Of a DNA stretch of 64,000 nucleotides, positions 49,132-62,500 are shown piece by piece. Location: assembly GCA_028622995.1 (NCBI GenBank), contig JAJQJQ010000004.1:1798001-1862000 (forward strand), read 5' to 3'. This stretch comes from Panagrolaimus kolymaensis. Taxonomy: Eukaryota; Nematoda; Chromadorea; Rhabditida; Panagrolaimidae. Both the position numbers and the translations under genes were made by a program. The notes beneath the pieces are model-generated. The model saw only the letters and a program-made list of their open reading frames with translations, made no database searches and was not told the DNA's origin. The stretch's first letter is position 1. Each line of letters opens with the position of its first letter.

Positions 49132-50909
49132 TTACAAATCATTCATATCTTTATATTTTTTTCGTGCTTCATCAAGTCGTTGGCGATCGAAAGCGTCAGA
49201 ATTGTGATGAGATTGGCATGCTCCTCCAAAATGAGCATATGTAATGTCTCTGGCTCGACAGAGATAACATTGTGTAGCTCCACACTTGCATTTCATCATG
49301 TTACATTCCCGCGTTGGATCTGCTTTTACAAATTGTATGCCACATTTATGGCAAACACGAACAATAATATTACTAAGTTCATTTGCACTACAAAAAGGAA
49401 GAAGTTTGCATTAAGAAGTTTTAATCAAAAAAGTTTACACTTGGTTTCGTTCTTTGTTTCGGTCTTCCATCGCAGCCGCTTCTTGGCAATTTCTGCCTTC
49501 ATGAATTTTATCATATTCCATTTCACATGAAATACAACCTTTTCTTCCACATTCGCACACATAAAATGGAGTTCTTTTGTTTTCAAGAATCCATTGAGCT
49601 TGACAATTTGGGCATCTAAAAACATTTATATTAACTATTGTAACTTTATTTCTTACGTTACGAGAATGCCAATATCAGCTGCAGCTAAACTCATTCTACC
49701 AATAAGCTCAAGCAAATTTCCTTCATTATTTGGATCGAGCATTCCATGAAGTTCACTCATAAATAAAATATTTGAGCAATTTGGAAATGGACATTTCAAT
49801 CCTGATCCATCTTGTGCAATTCCAGCATTCTCTGGTGTTGCAGCACTTCGAAGACAGGTGATACAAATAAAATGTTCGTCTTTGGTTTTTATTCCATTCA
49901 AACTTTTACATTTTCCAAAGTTGTCTTTTTTATAAAAGTTATCGAAACAAACGCAGCATACAAAAGTCAAAGGATCACGACGAAGAGCTTCTTCAGATTT
50001 TCTTTGAAGTTCTTGTCGAAGTGCTTCTGGATCAGCGAGATTTCGGTGAAATTGTTGGAAAGCGTTCAAAAAATCATTGTTGTTACCTCCGTGATGTCTT
50101 TGGATTTGAGGAGGTCGTTGTGCTAGTGATACTTTATTACTTGATAGCCCAGTTGTAAATGGATTTTCTAAAGGAATTTTAGTTTTTGGAGGAGGTTTTG
50201 GAGCTGAATCTTTTTCATGATTGATTTTTACAAAGTCTTCATCATCATCATCACTTGAATCAACTTCAGATGATTCATTATCTTCGGTTTTAGTGGAATC
50301 AGTGCCTTTATTACGTATTTGCACTTTTGACGATTCATCTTCAGATGAGCTATCATATTCTTCAGTAACTTCATCATCTGATTCATCGCTTTCTTGCGTC
50401 TTTAAATTTTGCTGTTGTACCGTATTTGTCTTGAGCACAGTATTTTTTGCTTTATCTTTGTTGACTCCTAAATCATTGCTAGTTTCTTCTTCATCCTCAC
50501 TAGAAGTGGAATCACTAACTGATGATGTTTCATCTTCAGAAGATTCATCAGCTTCTCCATCGCTTGTTTCTGATTCGGTGTCCGTTTCAGAAATCTTAGA
50601 TTGTTTGACATTTATCAAGTTATCCTTTTTTAAAACGTCTTCATCAGAAGTTTCACTATCATCCGATGATGACAACGGCTTATAAACTTCTTCGTCATCA
50701 TCATCCGATGAATATTCACTTTCATCGCTTTCTAAATTAACTTTTTTGTCTAAAGTTTTATTTTCAATCTTTTTCTTTGGTGAAGCAACTTCTCCATCAG
50801 CAGAATTTGAATCTTCTTCGCTAGTGTATTCTTCAGATTCAGAGCTGTATTCCACTCGATCTTTGAGCTTACAATTTTCATTTGTTTTTAACATAGTATT
50901 CGTGGCCAT
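49132..50909 (-). CDS. RBR E3 ubiquitin ligase, RNF216-like, with acidic N-terminus
   Basis: Three exons (50909-49657, 49615-49439, 49387-49132) give 561 residues. The first ~250 residues are Ser/Asp/Glu-rich and probably disordered. RING1 is CCVCFDNF with a spaced HFICITC; the IBR is CPNCQAQW, YVCECGRKGCISC and GRNC; RING2 is CHKCGIQFVKADPTRECNMM then CKCGATQCYLC. The Cys in ECNMM takes the catalytic position that accepts ubiquitin in RBR ligases, so activity is plausible. The HF after RING2 resembles RNF216/Triad3. Exon 2 must use the second GT of CAAGTGTAAAC (donor GTAAAC) to avoid an immediate stop. An acceptor (TATAG) ends 3 nt before the ATG. Confidence 0.9.
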
Positions 50910-50912
50910 AGT

Positions 50913-50914
50913 CT
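50913..50914 (-). promoter_or_regulatory. probable trans-splice acceptor (RBR gene 1)
   Basis: CTTTTTTATAG on the minus strand ends 3 nt before the ATG. Confidence 0.5.
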
Positions 50915-51716
50915 ATAAAAAAGTGTATGTAAATATAAAAATTAATAAATCAAAATCAATGAAAGCAACACGAGAGAAAGAGAAAGAAAATCACGTTTGT
51001 TCTTTCTTTTTTATTTGTTGTCGTACATTACATACAAAAAATGAATTTGAAAGAAAGCATTCATATGATTTCTTGACTTTATAAAAGAAAGAATAAAGGT
51101 GTGTGAGGCAGATTGCTTGAAAAGGAAATGGAATAAGAAAAAGAAAATAATTTTAAAGCTATAAAAGTAAACAGTTATGTGGTGATTTAAAAAATAATGG
51201 AGACAAAAATATAGTCATTCTTTTATTCGATTAAAAAGAGCGGAAAGGTGAAAAGAAAAGAATAAAATAGTTATCAGCGAAAGGGAAGAAAAGCAAAAAA
51301 AAAAATGGATTGTTCATATGCTTTTGATTTGATACAACTTTCATGATATTGACATTTTCCAAAGACGATTATCATGATTCAATCTAAATCTTTAAAATTC
51401 GAGTATGGAAGAATTAAAGAAGGCATCCGGAACTTCATCTTTATTTTTATCGATCTCTTCGAAGTTGAGGTCGAATAGTCTTATATTCTTGCTATCGTAA
51501 TTTTGCATCGAAAAATTGTCAGAAGTCACAAGTGAGTATAAAAACAAAACAGAAAAATATAATTTTATAAAAATAAAGTAAATACCAACAGGCAAAAAAC
51601 AAGACAATTATGAGATAAAGGTAACTAGAGGATACAACCAATAAGCGTTACTTATCACATAAGTACAAAGGAAACAAAAAAGAAAAATTAAAAAAGAACA
51701 AAGAGAAGAAGCATTC
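50915..51716. other. spacer between tandem RBR genes
   Basis: About 800 bp between the 3' end of RBR gene 2 and the 5' end of RBR gene 1, A-rich with no recognised exon. The spacing is longer than the roughly 100 bp usual inside nematode operons, so an operon is not supported. Confidence 0.5.
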
Positions 51717-53375
51717 TTATCGACGATTTCTTTGCAATTCGTTGATTCTTCTTTCATCACGTAGAACAGCTCTTTCAGAATTAGTGCAAGTTTTACCACA
51801 TTGAGGACAAGGTCCATTAAGGCCTTCTTGGGGTCTTCTTCCATTACAGCTGAAAATTTCGACAATGTAATAAAGTATCATTCAACAAAATATAAACATA
51901 CTTGCAAAAATGATGATAAGTGATATCAGGCTCGCGACACACAAAACATTGAGTGGCTCCACAAATGCACCTAAAAACAATAAATGAAAACGGAAGGAAC
52001 ATTAAAAAAACTCACTGCATCTTATTGCATCCATGGGTTTTGACGTAAAAGACTTTGCATTTTTGACATTGACGAGCTATAATTTCTGAAGCTTGAAGAT
52101 CACTAAAAAAACAATAATTAGTAAGCTCGTGATAACAACAAAAAACTTACATTTGTCGCTGTGTTGCTTGTCTTGCTTCAATTTCGTCCATTTCTTTACA
52201 GGTTTTATTATGATGGTGAGCATCATAAAGTCGAGGACAGCTTCTGCATTGGATTCTTCCACAGTTGCAAGTGAAATATGGATCAGCAAGGTCAACAAAC
52301 CCTTTATAAGCACATTCAGGGCACCTAAAAATCCACAAATATAAACAAAACAAAAACAATAGAAAACCAACATCACCAAATCAGGAATACTAGCATCAAG
52401 AATGCATTGTTGTTGCAAACGATCTTTAAGAGGACCATAATCTTCATCACTCAAGTACATTTCAAATTCAGCTATAAAAAGAGAAGTTAAATATTATTTT
52501 CAACATAGCTTGAGAAATGTTCTTACAAAGAAGAAGAACGTTGTCGCAACCATGTTTTCCAGCGCATTTTAAACCAACTCCACCAGGTGCTACCTAAAAA
52601 AACATCGTTAAAAGTGCTAAATATATTGTAAAAGAACTTACTGGACTGTCAAAACGAGAACTTTTAGCATACCGACGGATGCAAGCTACACAAATTGCAT
52701 GTTTTTCATTGCCTTCAATACCATTAACAACGGAAGAGCAAGAAATACGGCCTTCATCGACATGAAACTCCTCAAAGCAGGTTAGGCATTCAAACGTAGC
52801 TCGATGATGTGTTGCTACAGGTGTCTTGAAAATGTTGATCAATGCGTTAGATTTGGGAAAATAAGACGTTTGTGGTAAAGGTGACGCATCATTGATTGGT
52901 GTAATAATAGGAGCATTTGAAAATTTGGAAGAGCTCTTTGTAACACGATGTGGAGAAAAAAGTAGTTGAAAAGTTTGAACGAGATGAGGAAAGTTGTCCG
53001 AAGGCTTCGTATTCACGGTTGAAATTGCATTGAGAAGTTGACTATAATCATTTGGATCTTTTCTTGGAATCTTGTTTGTAGTTGAGATCGCATTCAACAA
53101 AGAAGAAAAACCGTCACGTTCATTTGTTTTTCGAAGGTTTCTTTGAAGAACAGATCGTTGTGCAGTCTAAAAATTTTAACTTCACTTTAAAAATTTAAAC
53201 AAAATTAAACTACACTCACCTCTCGTGCATATGGATTCCGATTGAGCTTTGAAAGTGCAGCGAAGTATGGATCGATGGCATTTGAGTTTTCCTTTCTAGC
53301 ATATGGACCACGATTGATCATTGAAAGCTTTTTAAGCATGGCACCATGTTCGTTATTGTTTCCTTTACTTTCCAT
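51717..53375 (-). CDS. RBR E3 ubiquitin ligase, RNF216/Triad3-like
   Basis: Eight exons (53375-53220, 53166-52642, 52593-52527, 52471-52372, 52324-52151, 52102-52016, 51970-51902, 51849-51717) give 436 residues. RING1: CLTCFEEFHVDEGRISC and HAICVACIRRYA. IBR: CPECAYKGFVDLADPYFTC, NCGRIQCRSC, KTC. RING2: CQKCKVFYVKTHGCNKMQ then CICGATQCFVCREPDITYHHFC. The HGCNKM cysteine is the predicted catalytic residue. The order and the HFC after RING2 match RNF216/Triad3, which degrades signalling adaptors in mammals. Exon 4 must end at an unusual GTTGGT donor to keep frame. A paralogue lies directly downstream. An acceptor (53404-53405) precedes the ATG by 28 nt. Confidence 0.9.
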
Positions 53376-53403
53376 GTTTGAGACGTAAACGAATCAGCAG
53401 AGC

Positions 53404-53405
53404 CT
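53404..53405 (-). promoter_or_regulatory. probable trans-splice acceptor (RBR gene 2)
   Basis: CTATTTTTAG on the minus strand ends 28 nt before the ATG. Confidence 0.45.
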
Positions 53406-54081
53406 AAAAATAGCTGTTTCAATAAAATATTATTACATCAAAGTATGACACAACAACACGCAGATGGTTACAAGAAATGTACAGCCTAATGATGTAACAA
53501 ACGACATAGATAAAATAATGTCACGCAAAAAAGCAAGTTTAAAATGAAATTAAAAGGTACTTTGAAAACGAGGAAATAACAAACAATTTCCAAAAATGTT
53601 AAAACATTAGAGAAATGTTTTTTAAAGAAGAAAAACAAAAGGTTAAGAAAATTGGATAAAGTTATCATACATTTGATATTCTTTATGGCTCATTTGAAAG
53701 GAAATATATTAATTTATAAATTATGACGAATTAAAAATCTTGAATAATCATAAAAATGTGGAAGTAAGACTGATTGAAATGAAAAAGAAAGAATGAATAA
53801 AGTATGCAAACAAAAAAACAGAACCAAAAATTTTTCGTTGCGCATTCTGCTTCCCTTTATTACAGTAATCATATTTATCACTTTCCCGCGTTCACAAATT
53901 TTCTTTATGAAATTTTTTTTCATTGAATTTTATATCTCAAATCTTATGTATGTTTATTACTTTTTCTAAATACATGCAACACGTTTCATTTTTATGTGTT
54001 ATTATTAAACTAAGAAATAAATAATTTGCAAAGATTTATTTTATTAAACTCTCATATTAAGTCTTGGATGAAAAAAAATGT
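53406..54081. other. intergenic region
   Basis: AT-rich spacer with no supported exon. Confidence 0.5.
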
Positions 54082-54913
54082 TCAAGGAAAAATGAAATGA
54101 CCATTTGAAAGAACTTTTTTTGCATCTGTTACTGCTACACTACCTCTGGGAATAAATCGTTTTGTCTTGGTTGAAAAGATTGTTGGATTTGAACAATTTG
54201 GTAATGAACTTGCACATGATGGTGCAGCTTTACTAATTCCACTAACTTCTAAATTGCAAATATAATTCTGAACATCAGCTCCACATTGACTAATGTAAAT
54301 TGGTAAAAGACAGTTGATGTAATCGTTATAAGCTCTAAAAAAGTTGGATGGGTTTAGAAAAAAATTTCAAATCAAAGTCATGAATGAGATTAGCAAAATT
54401 GCCTTCCAGAAGAAAAAAAACTTACGAGCATCCTCCATTATTTCCTAAAGCATTTTGTTCTGTGGTGCTACAATTAATAAGTTTATCAGTATGATAAAGT
54501 CCAACTTGTTCAAGACAATAAAAATATTTCATGGCATCTGAATATCCACCATTGCAAGTATATTTCATCATAAAATAATCTTGAACAAAATTGGTAGCTT
54601 CTGCAGAAGAAATATTAAAGGTCGAAGCAAATGAATCAGTGGCAACGCAATCATTTTCCAAATTTGCTAAACATGAAATTAAACCATTTTGATATCCACA
54701 TTCTTTGGTTTGCCCTGTTGGTCCTTCTTCAACGAGCATCATTTCTCGAACCATTTTATACGCTCGATATTCAGGAAATGGATCAACAGCAAGTTCAAAA
54801 TTTTCCATATATGTATTATAACAAAGTTTAAATCTTTGAGAATCTCCACATTCTGCAGAAATAAATGGAATAAACAAAGCTAAAGCGATGAAGATTTGAT
54901 AGGTCAAAACCAT
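54082..54913 (-). CDS. DUF19-like (T20D4.11-type) secreted Cys-rich protein
   Basis: Two exons (54913-54426, 54334-54082) encode 246 residues. A signal peptide (MVLTYQIFIALALFIPFISA) is followed by a helical Cys-rich domain: ECGDSQRFKLCYNTYMENF, KECGYQNGLISCLANLENDC, YTCNGGYSDAMKYFYCLEQV, NNGGCSAYNDYINC and SQCGADVQNYICNLEV. This cysteine layout and the YFYCLE and CxYNDY-type motifs fit the nematode DUF19 family. The role of such proteins is unknown. The tail is low-complexity with SxTKTKRF. It sits next to a broken paralogue in the same orientation, so the pair arose by tandem duplication. Confidence 0.82.
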
Positions 54914-55196
54914 GTTTTTTTTAAACCCAACAATTTTAGGATAACAATATAATGCAACAACACAATTAGATTTTTCTTTATTTTATAGACAATTTAACCT
55001 TATCAGTAAGAGACGAGATGATTAGTGAGGTGATGCAAAAGCATTTAGTTGTTTGTGATTTCATTGTTCCCTCATAAATTTCCGGTTTAGTGAATGAATT
55101 ACGGTAACACAAAAATTTATCCTTTATTGTGTTTTCTTTAAACCTTTATGGAAAAATATTCATTTTATGTATTGTTATTAAGAATTCACAATGCCA
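54914..55196. other. spacer between DUF19-like gene and its broken paralogue
   Basis: AT-rich sequence; no coding exon recognised. Confidence 0.5.
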
Positions 55197-56216
55197 TCAT
55201 TTGTTTATGGTCGTGATTTCGTGGAATTTGAGGCAATGGTTAAGTTTGAGCAAAAGTTCCAGGAGCAGGTTTGGAATAATCTTGTAATGAATTTCCACAT
55301 TGAGGATTACTCCAACAATTCCTTTGACTTCAAGATTGCAAATATAATTGCGAATATCAGCTCCACAATATTCGGTAAAAACATTGCTCATACAAATAAC
55401 AAAATCGTCATAAACCATGCAAAAAAAGGGAGCTTCATAATAATATTTTCGAATGAAACATTTCCTATTTTTTGTTTAGAATTAAATTTGCAAAAAAAAT
55501 CAAATATTCATTTTTAAAAAAATGTGTAAAAAATGGTAATCTTAGAATCCTATTTTTTAGATAATTCATCAAGAATAAGGCGAATTTTAGAATCCACATG
55601 CATTCGAAGCAATAAACCTCAACTTACGGACAACCTCCACCATTTGTAATTTGTTGTTGCTCAGTTTCACTGCACTTTTCCAATTTTGAAGGATGATAAA
55701 GTCCTATTTGTTCCATACAATAAAAATATTTCATCGCATCAAAAGTTATTATGTTTTTATTTATGAAACTTTCCCAAATTGTTATATTACATTAACCATT
55801 GAATCCATCATTGCAGGTATATTGCATCATGTAATAATCTTGGACATACAATAATGCATCAGCTTTTGTAATATTAGGAAATGTTGGAATAAAGACATCT
55901 GATGTAACACAGTCATTTGCTAAATCTCCAAGACATGAAATTAGGGAATTTTGATAATTGTATTCAATTTGCTGTCCAACAACAGGGCCTTTTTCAACCA
56001 ACAACATTTCACGAAGAGTTTTAAATGCTCGATATCCGGGAATAGAACAGCTGATAGCTCAAAATCTTCCAAGTAAGTGTTGTAACAAAGTTCCAAACGC
56101 TGAGTATCCGCGCAAGTTCCACCATCAAAAATCGATGAAAACCAAGATAAACAATGCACCGTAACAATAATCCATTTAAAGAGGAAATTCATCGCGTTCA
56201 CTTTTACCGAAAACAA
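55197..56216 (-). pseudogene. broken DUF19-like paralogue
   Basis: Minus-strand pieces parallel the intact neighbour: a signal-like start at 56216, CADTQRLELCYNTYLEDFEL, then after a frame change MLLVEKGP, QNSLISCLGDLANDC and YMMQYTCNDGF. Further on come MKYFYCMEQIGLYH and VYDDFVICMSNVFTEYCGAD. Breaks: a one-base frame change in the CCCGG run near 56035-56042; an extra segment with a stop at about 55792 just before MKYFYC; and no AG acceptor at the place (about 55418) where the last exon should start. Several independent lesions make a pseudogene more likely than one sequencing error. Confidence 0.75.
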
Positions 56217-56542
56217 ATCTTCAAAAATGACATCCTTTTAACAGTATTTATGCAAGCTCAATCTATTTTCTTATCACATAAAATCGGTTTAAGTTATATG
56301 ATTTAAACTAATTGTTACTAGATTTGATGCAAGCTTATTGCTTGATATGATGAAAAGTAATCCTGACTGCTCCTCTCCTTTCACCGTTTGTTTGAGATTC
56401 CAACAATTTAAAATATGAAGCTTTTTTTTTCAACATATTAAAAGCAAAAACTGTACGAAATACAAAAGTTTATAAAACAAAGACAAGACAAAAACAGTTT
56501 ATAAATTAGAGCCAATAATGATTTCATGGCAAAGAGAAAAAA
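56217..56542. other. intergenic region
   Basis: Spacer between the pseudogene's 5' end and the 3' end of alpha-tubulin. Nothing recognised. Confidence 0.5.
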
Positions 56543-58040
<1,498 letters not shown>

Positions 58041-58075
58041 ATTTAATCGTTAGAAGTAATAAAACGAAGTCGCTA

Positions 58076-58077
58076 CT
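58076..58077 (-). promoter_or_regulatory. probable trans-splice acceptor (alpha-tubulin)
   Basis: TTCTTATTTTTCAG on the minus strand leaves a 35-nt leader before the ATG. Confidence 0.5.
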
Positions 58078-58982
58078 GAAAAATAAGAAAATTAGAATGA
58101 AATAGCAATTTGAAAGTTTAACAAAAAATGCAATAAAATCGCGGACAACGTGGAGAAGTAAAAAAACACAAATGACAAACTCAAATTTTTTTGGGCAAAA
58201 ATGACACCGAACGGACGCAAAAAAGGCTCTCTCTCTTACTCGTTTTGAATTTTTTTTGAGCGCATTGCGAAAGAAGGGACTGACTGCATCACACAGCAGC
58301 TCGATGAAAAAAAAAAACAAAAATGTGGGTTGGTCGGCAAAAAAATAAAATGGACGAAGGATGTTGCAGCCATTCTCCTTTCTTTCTTACTCGATGCTGC
58401 TGCTGAAGAAGAAGAAAAAAAAGTGGAAGAAAAAGTGAGGACGCGAGTTTTAGAAGCTCTCTCTCTCTTTCTTATTTTCTCCGCCAAAGCCCTGAGTGTC
58501 TATCTTTTCGTTGCAAGAAGGGAAGAAAATAGCGCAATAGTTTGAATTTGATGATATTCATCATCATTCGAAGTAAACAATTATTATTTTTTCTGAAAGC
58601 AAGAACATACATTTTTATCCATTTTGTGCTCGAGAAGAATATAAATATAAAAAGTAAAAACAAGACATTATAATAAGAAGTTTAATGTAAAAATCATGAC
58701 TTTCAAGTTATTCTACTCTAAATACTTTAAACTGCTCTTACTATTGCAATTGCAATTCTTATAATACCATTTATCCTAACACAAAAAAGTCGTCATTGTG
58801 CTTCCATTTTATAAACTAATTCCAACTTTAATTTAAAAAAAAAAGAACTTTATCGCATTTTGTTCACAAAAACTAAAGAGTTTACTTTAAATTTATATTG
58901 CAATCCTCCAGTTGCCATGTTGGAAACAAACTAAACTTTTAATATGTTGTTGATAGCCGCCAATTGAAAAAGAAATGATTTG
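58078..58982. other. upstream region of alpha-tubulin
   Basis: A-rich on the plus strand (T-rich in the tubulin sense direction), with CTCTCTCTCT stretches near 58459. Open frames on both strands here look compositional. Confidence 0.5.
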
Positions 58983-59181
58983 TTAAAGGAACAAGACTAT
59001 TTGATGCCTTTTCGAAAATTTCGATACTGGGGCTGGGAGGAAGAGTTGGGGCGGCGCGTGTTTGAATTACCGTGTCACCTTCTGTCTTACACGGTAATTC
59101 AAACACGCGCCGCCCCAACTCTTCCTCCCAGCCCCAGTATCGAAATTTTCGAAAAGGCATCAAATAGTCTTGTTCCTTTAA
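58983..59181. repeat. perfect 93-bp inverted repeat with 13-nt loop
   Basis: Bases 58983-59075 are exactly reverse-complementary to 59089-59181, separated by 13 nt (59076-59088). The arms are GC-rich in places (GGGGCTGGGAGG, GGGGCGGCGCG), unlike the surrounding DNA. Weaker complementarity continues outward for about 15 bp. A transcript would form a 93-bp duplex. It may be a foldback/MITE-like element or a hairpin-RNA locus. No clear target-site duplication could be assigned. Confidence 0.95.
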
Positions 59182-59540
59182 TGAAATATTTTTTTTCCAA
59201 AAAGTTAAGTTGCGTATGCAAATGTTCCTTCTTTTTTTGGATAAAAAGGGAATGTTATTATTCATAGGACAAAGTGTGATTATGATCATAAAATTTAACA
59301 ACTTTTATGTTTTTCTTGAGAAAACCTTCAAGGAATTGAAATCGTTAACTTTATACTTGACTGATAAGCCAATATTCACACTCCTCCTGGCGGCTTTTAC
59401 GACTTTTTTTTTGAGGAAAGATGAAACATCACATGTTTTAAAGTAAATTCCTTGTTTTAATATTGTGTTTTCTTTTCCGGTACTTTTTATATTGTGTTAA
59501 AATTAAAAGCTTTAAACGAAAAAATAAATATAAATCTAAG
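59182..59540. other. upstream region of the plus-strand DUF19-like gene
   Basis: AT-rich; no exon or factor site recognised. Confidence 0.5.
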
Positions 59541-62500
59541 ATGTTTTTTTGGTTATTACTAATTTTGGTTATTTTTGGTCAAACACAAGCTGATGAAGAA
59601 TGTAATGGAGAGGTAAAAGAAAAGATACCGGGCGTTGGTTATTAGGAAAAAAAGGTTTTTTAGGAAATGAAAATTTGTTACATTGAATATCTCGCAAATT
59701 TTTTGCTTCCAGCATTACCATCACCTCCACCTTATTCAGAATTTGCACAACTCTATTTACATACCCAACGAAAAGGATGGCAATATCAGGAACAACTTTG
59801 CGGGTGAGTATTTTAGGCCGTTTTTTACTATAAAAAAACAATTGACAGCTTTCTTAGTGTCAGCCGGTGCGGCGACTAACAAAGAGCTACTAGGCAGGCG
59901 TTCAAAGAAAATATGAAAATAACGTTTTTTTTATTCAAAGAAGAGGTTTAAAAGACTTGTTCAAAAGCATTTAACTTTTTTTGTTTTCGATAAAAATGCG
60001 CCATTTCCTTAACTTTTTTCAACATCAAAATCATGATACATAGGTTAGACATATATTTCGCGCCAAAAAAGACAGGTTCACCGTGCAAAAAAAAAGAAGG
60101 AAAATTTGAAAATAGATCCGAGAAGAGGAAAAAAGAGGACGCAATTGAGAAAGAAGCCCGCGCAAAAAAAAAAATCGAATAAAATAGGCGATGTTTTTTT
60201 GTGTTAAATTTTTCACGGTGGGTGAAAGAAAAAATTGCGCAAAAAAGGGACTGTCTAAAATCAAAAAAAAAAACGGTTGAAAGAGAAGAATTATTTTGAA
60301 TTATTCGAATCTTTATATGAAAGAGGAGTCGTCAAAAATAAAAGTAAGCCAATCACACCTTTTTTTCTATGCGTAAATATTTTTCGTGCTTTGCTCTAAA
60401 AAACTAAAGTTTCAGGTTTTTCGTTGTTGGTGAAAGAATTGGAAAGAAAAGGAGTTTCATCCGGTGAAGAAAAAAATATGTAAAAACCCTCATTGATTTT
60501 TTGTCTTTTGGGAATAAATGTTAGCTACTTTTCTTCCTTGCTTGAGCCGGATGGAAAAAAAAATAGACTGGCACACTATACTCTTCATCTTGGTCGGCGG
60601 CACACCATTTCGAAAATAAAAAATGCCATTGGCAAAAGAAAAAACCCGGCATGAAACATTTGAATTGCATGGAAAAAAAGGAGGGAGAAAATGGATTTCG
60701 AAATCATCAATTTCAACATTCAACATCCTCATTTTTTCTGACTCAACAAAAAAGGGGTTAAAAAAATGTAAAAAGAATGAGTTTTTGTAACAAAGTAACA
60801 ACGTAATAGCCTTATCAAAAAATGATGAGAAGCCAAAGAAAACAAAAAAAGAACTGCAAAAAGAAGGAGATGAAAAATGCTTTTCAATTTTCTCTTATTT
60901 TTTTTATTGCTGCGGTTTGCAAGAAGAGAGGCGATGCATTTTAGTTTTGACGATCAACCAGCTCTAAAGAAGGGGTGAAGCGAAGCGACCGACCAATGGT
61001 CGTCGTCGATTCGAAAAAATGGAGAATGAGATGCCTCTTCCATTTGGTTGTGTTTGACCCCACTTTTTGAAAGAAAAAAAATATAGGAAAAACCAATGAA
61101 GGAGATTTTTTTTTGTGGTGGCAGCGGCTGCAACGACGATGGCTGTTTGTCAATGTCCAAGGTCGGAAGTGCTACTTATTTTTTTCATCCTAAATTGAGA
61201 AAATGGACAAACGTTGGTGTTTCGTAATCATTCATTATATATATATATTGAGGAACCGCAATTGAAAGGGAAATAGCTTTTTTTAAAAACAAGGGCAAAG
61301 GATTAAATGAGATTGAAAGCAAAAAAAAAAATGAAGAAGACGAAGGAAGAGAATTGGCTGTAAAAACGTACAATTTTCTTTAAAAAATAAACACTTTGGT
61401 GGTTTTGGTTCAGAAGCTTAAGAAAAAAAAGCTGCATAAAGGCCAAAATTGCATTGAAAGCATCCTAGCATCCTACTGCTTCAAACAAACAAAAAACTGC
61501 TTAAATATGAATGAAAAATAATAAATCGATTTGGTTTTTTAGCTTTCAAGAAGCTCTTATTAAATGCATGGAAAATAATCACAAATGTTTGAAAGCTTCC
61601 GCATTTCAAAAATATTTAAAGCTAGGTGAAGAAGATGCAAAAAATTATTCAACTGATTATCTAGTTCATGAATATGAATGTGGCCCTGGTAAAAATAGTA
61701 AGACTTTTTTTAATTATCCATGCTGAAAATTCAGGACCATGCCAGAAAACATTAGCCTTTTTTGGGGTTAATTATGTAATAGAAAAAATGTGTCAAGGGA
61801 GTTGAAGCTTTAGTTTCAAATAATTGGAAGCTATAAACGACAAAATAAAGACATAAAATGTTGAAAGTTTGAATAGGAAATATTTTGGATAAGCGGAAAA
61901 GCTAAAAACAAAGATAAACTGAAACCATGGATTACGATAAAATGGATTTTATAAGAAAAGCGTTAAATTTTCCTTCGAGATGTCACCAACTATACAAACT
62001 ATTTTTGGTACTTCTTTTGACCCAAACTAAGACCTTGAGAAAATAACTTTAAAATTTAGGAACAAAAATAGCGGCTACCTGCAGTGCGTCTCCCTAAGCC
62101 TTTAAAGAAAATGCAGAAAATCATGCATTTTTTAGTATTTTTTCAAAGACTCAAAATTTCTCCTTCTGTTGACATGAAAATAGTTTTAGCTTTCAAAAAT
62201 ATTTTTCCTTCCAACAAAACTTGGATAAAATCTCAACCATTTGTCTTCTTTTAAAAGTTGCCATTTTCGAATGACATCTTGTCAAAAGAAAGAACTAAAG
62301 ATACTCTTTCTATTGGAATACATTTTTGCCGCCAAAAAAATTGCGCTTTCATGTATGTTAGTTGCTTTCCCATGCATGCATCCATCCATCTGCCCTTTAA
62401 CCATTGACCCTGGAAGAGTGATGACGATTGTATGGCAGAGGAAAAATAAAAAAATATAGTCATGACAACGAGAAAAAAACGCTTGAATTAAAAAGATGCG

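Noticed and set aside
50221..50685. Ser-rich plus-strand frame opposite RBR gene 1
   Set aside because: Mirror of the acidic Asp/Glu/Ser codons on the minus strand.
50909..51717. Two RBR genes as one operon
   Set aside because: About 800 bp separates them, the downstream gene has its own acceptor and no linking signal was seen.
58330..58545. 71-residue frame upstream of tubulin
   Set aside because: Glu/Lys-rich composition from A-rich DNA, overlapping the tubulin promoter, no domain.
58980..59267. Plus- and minus-strand frames across the inverted repeat
   Set aside because: Both strands give the same peptide because the DNA is palindromic; no evidence of translation.
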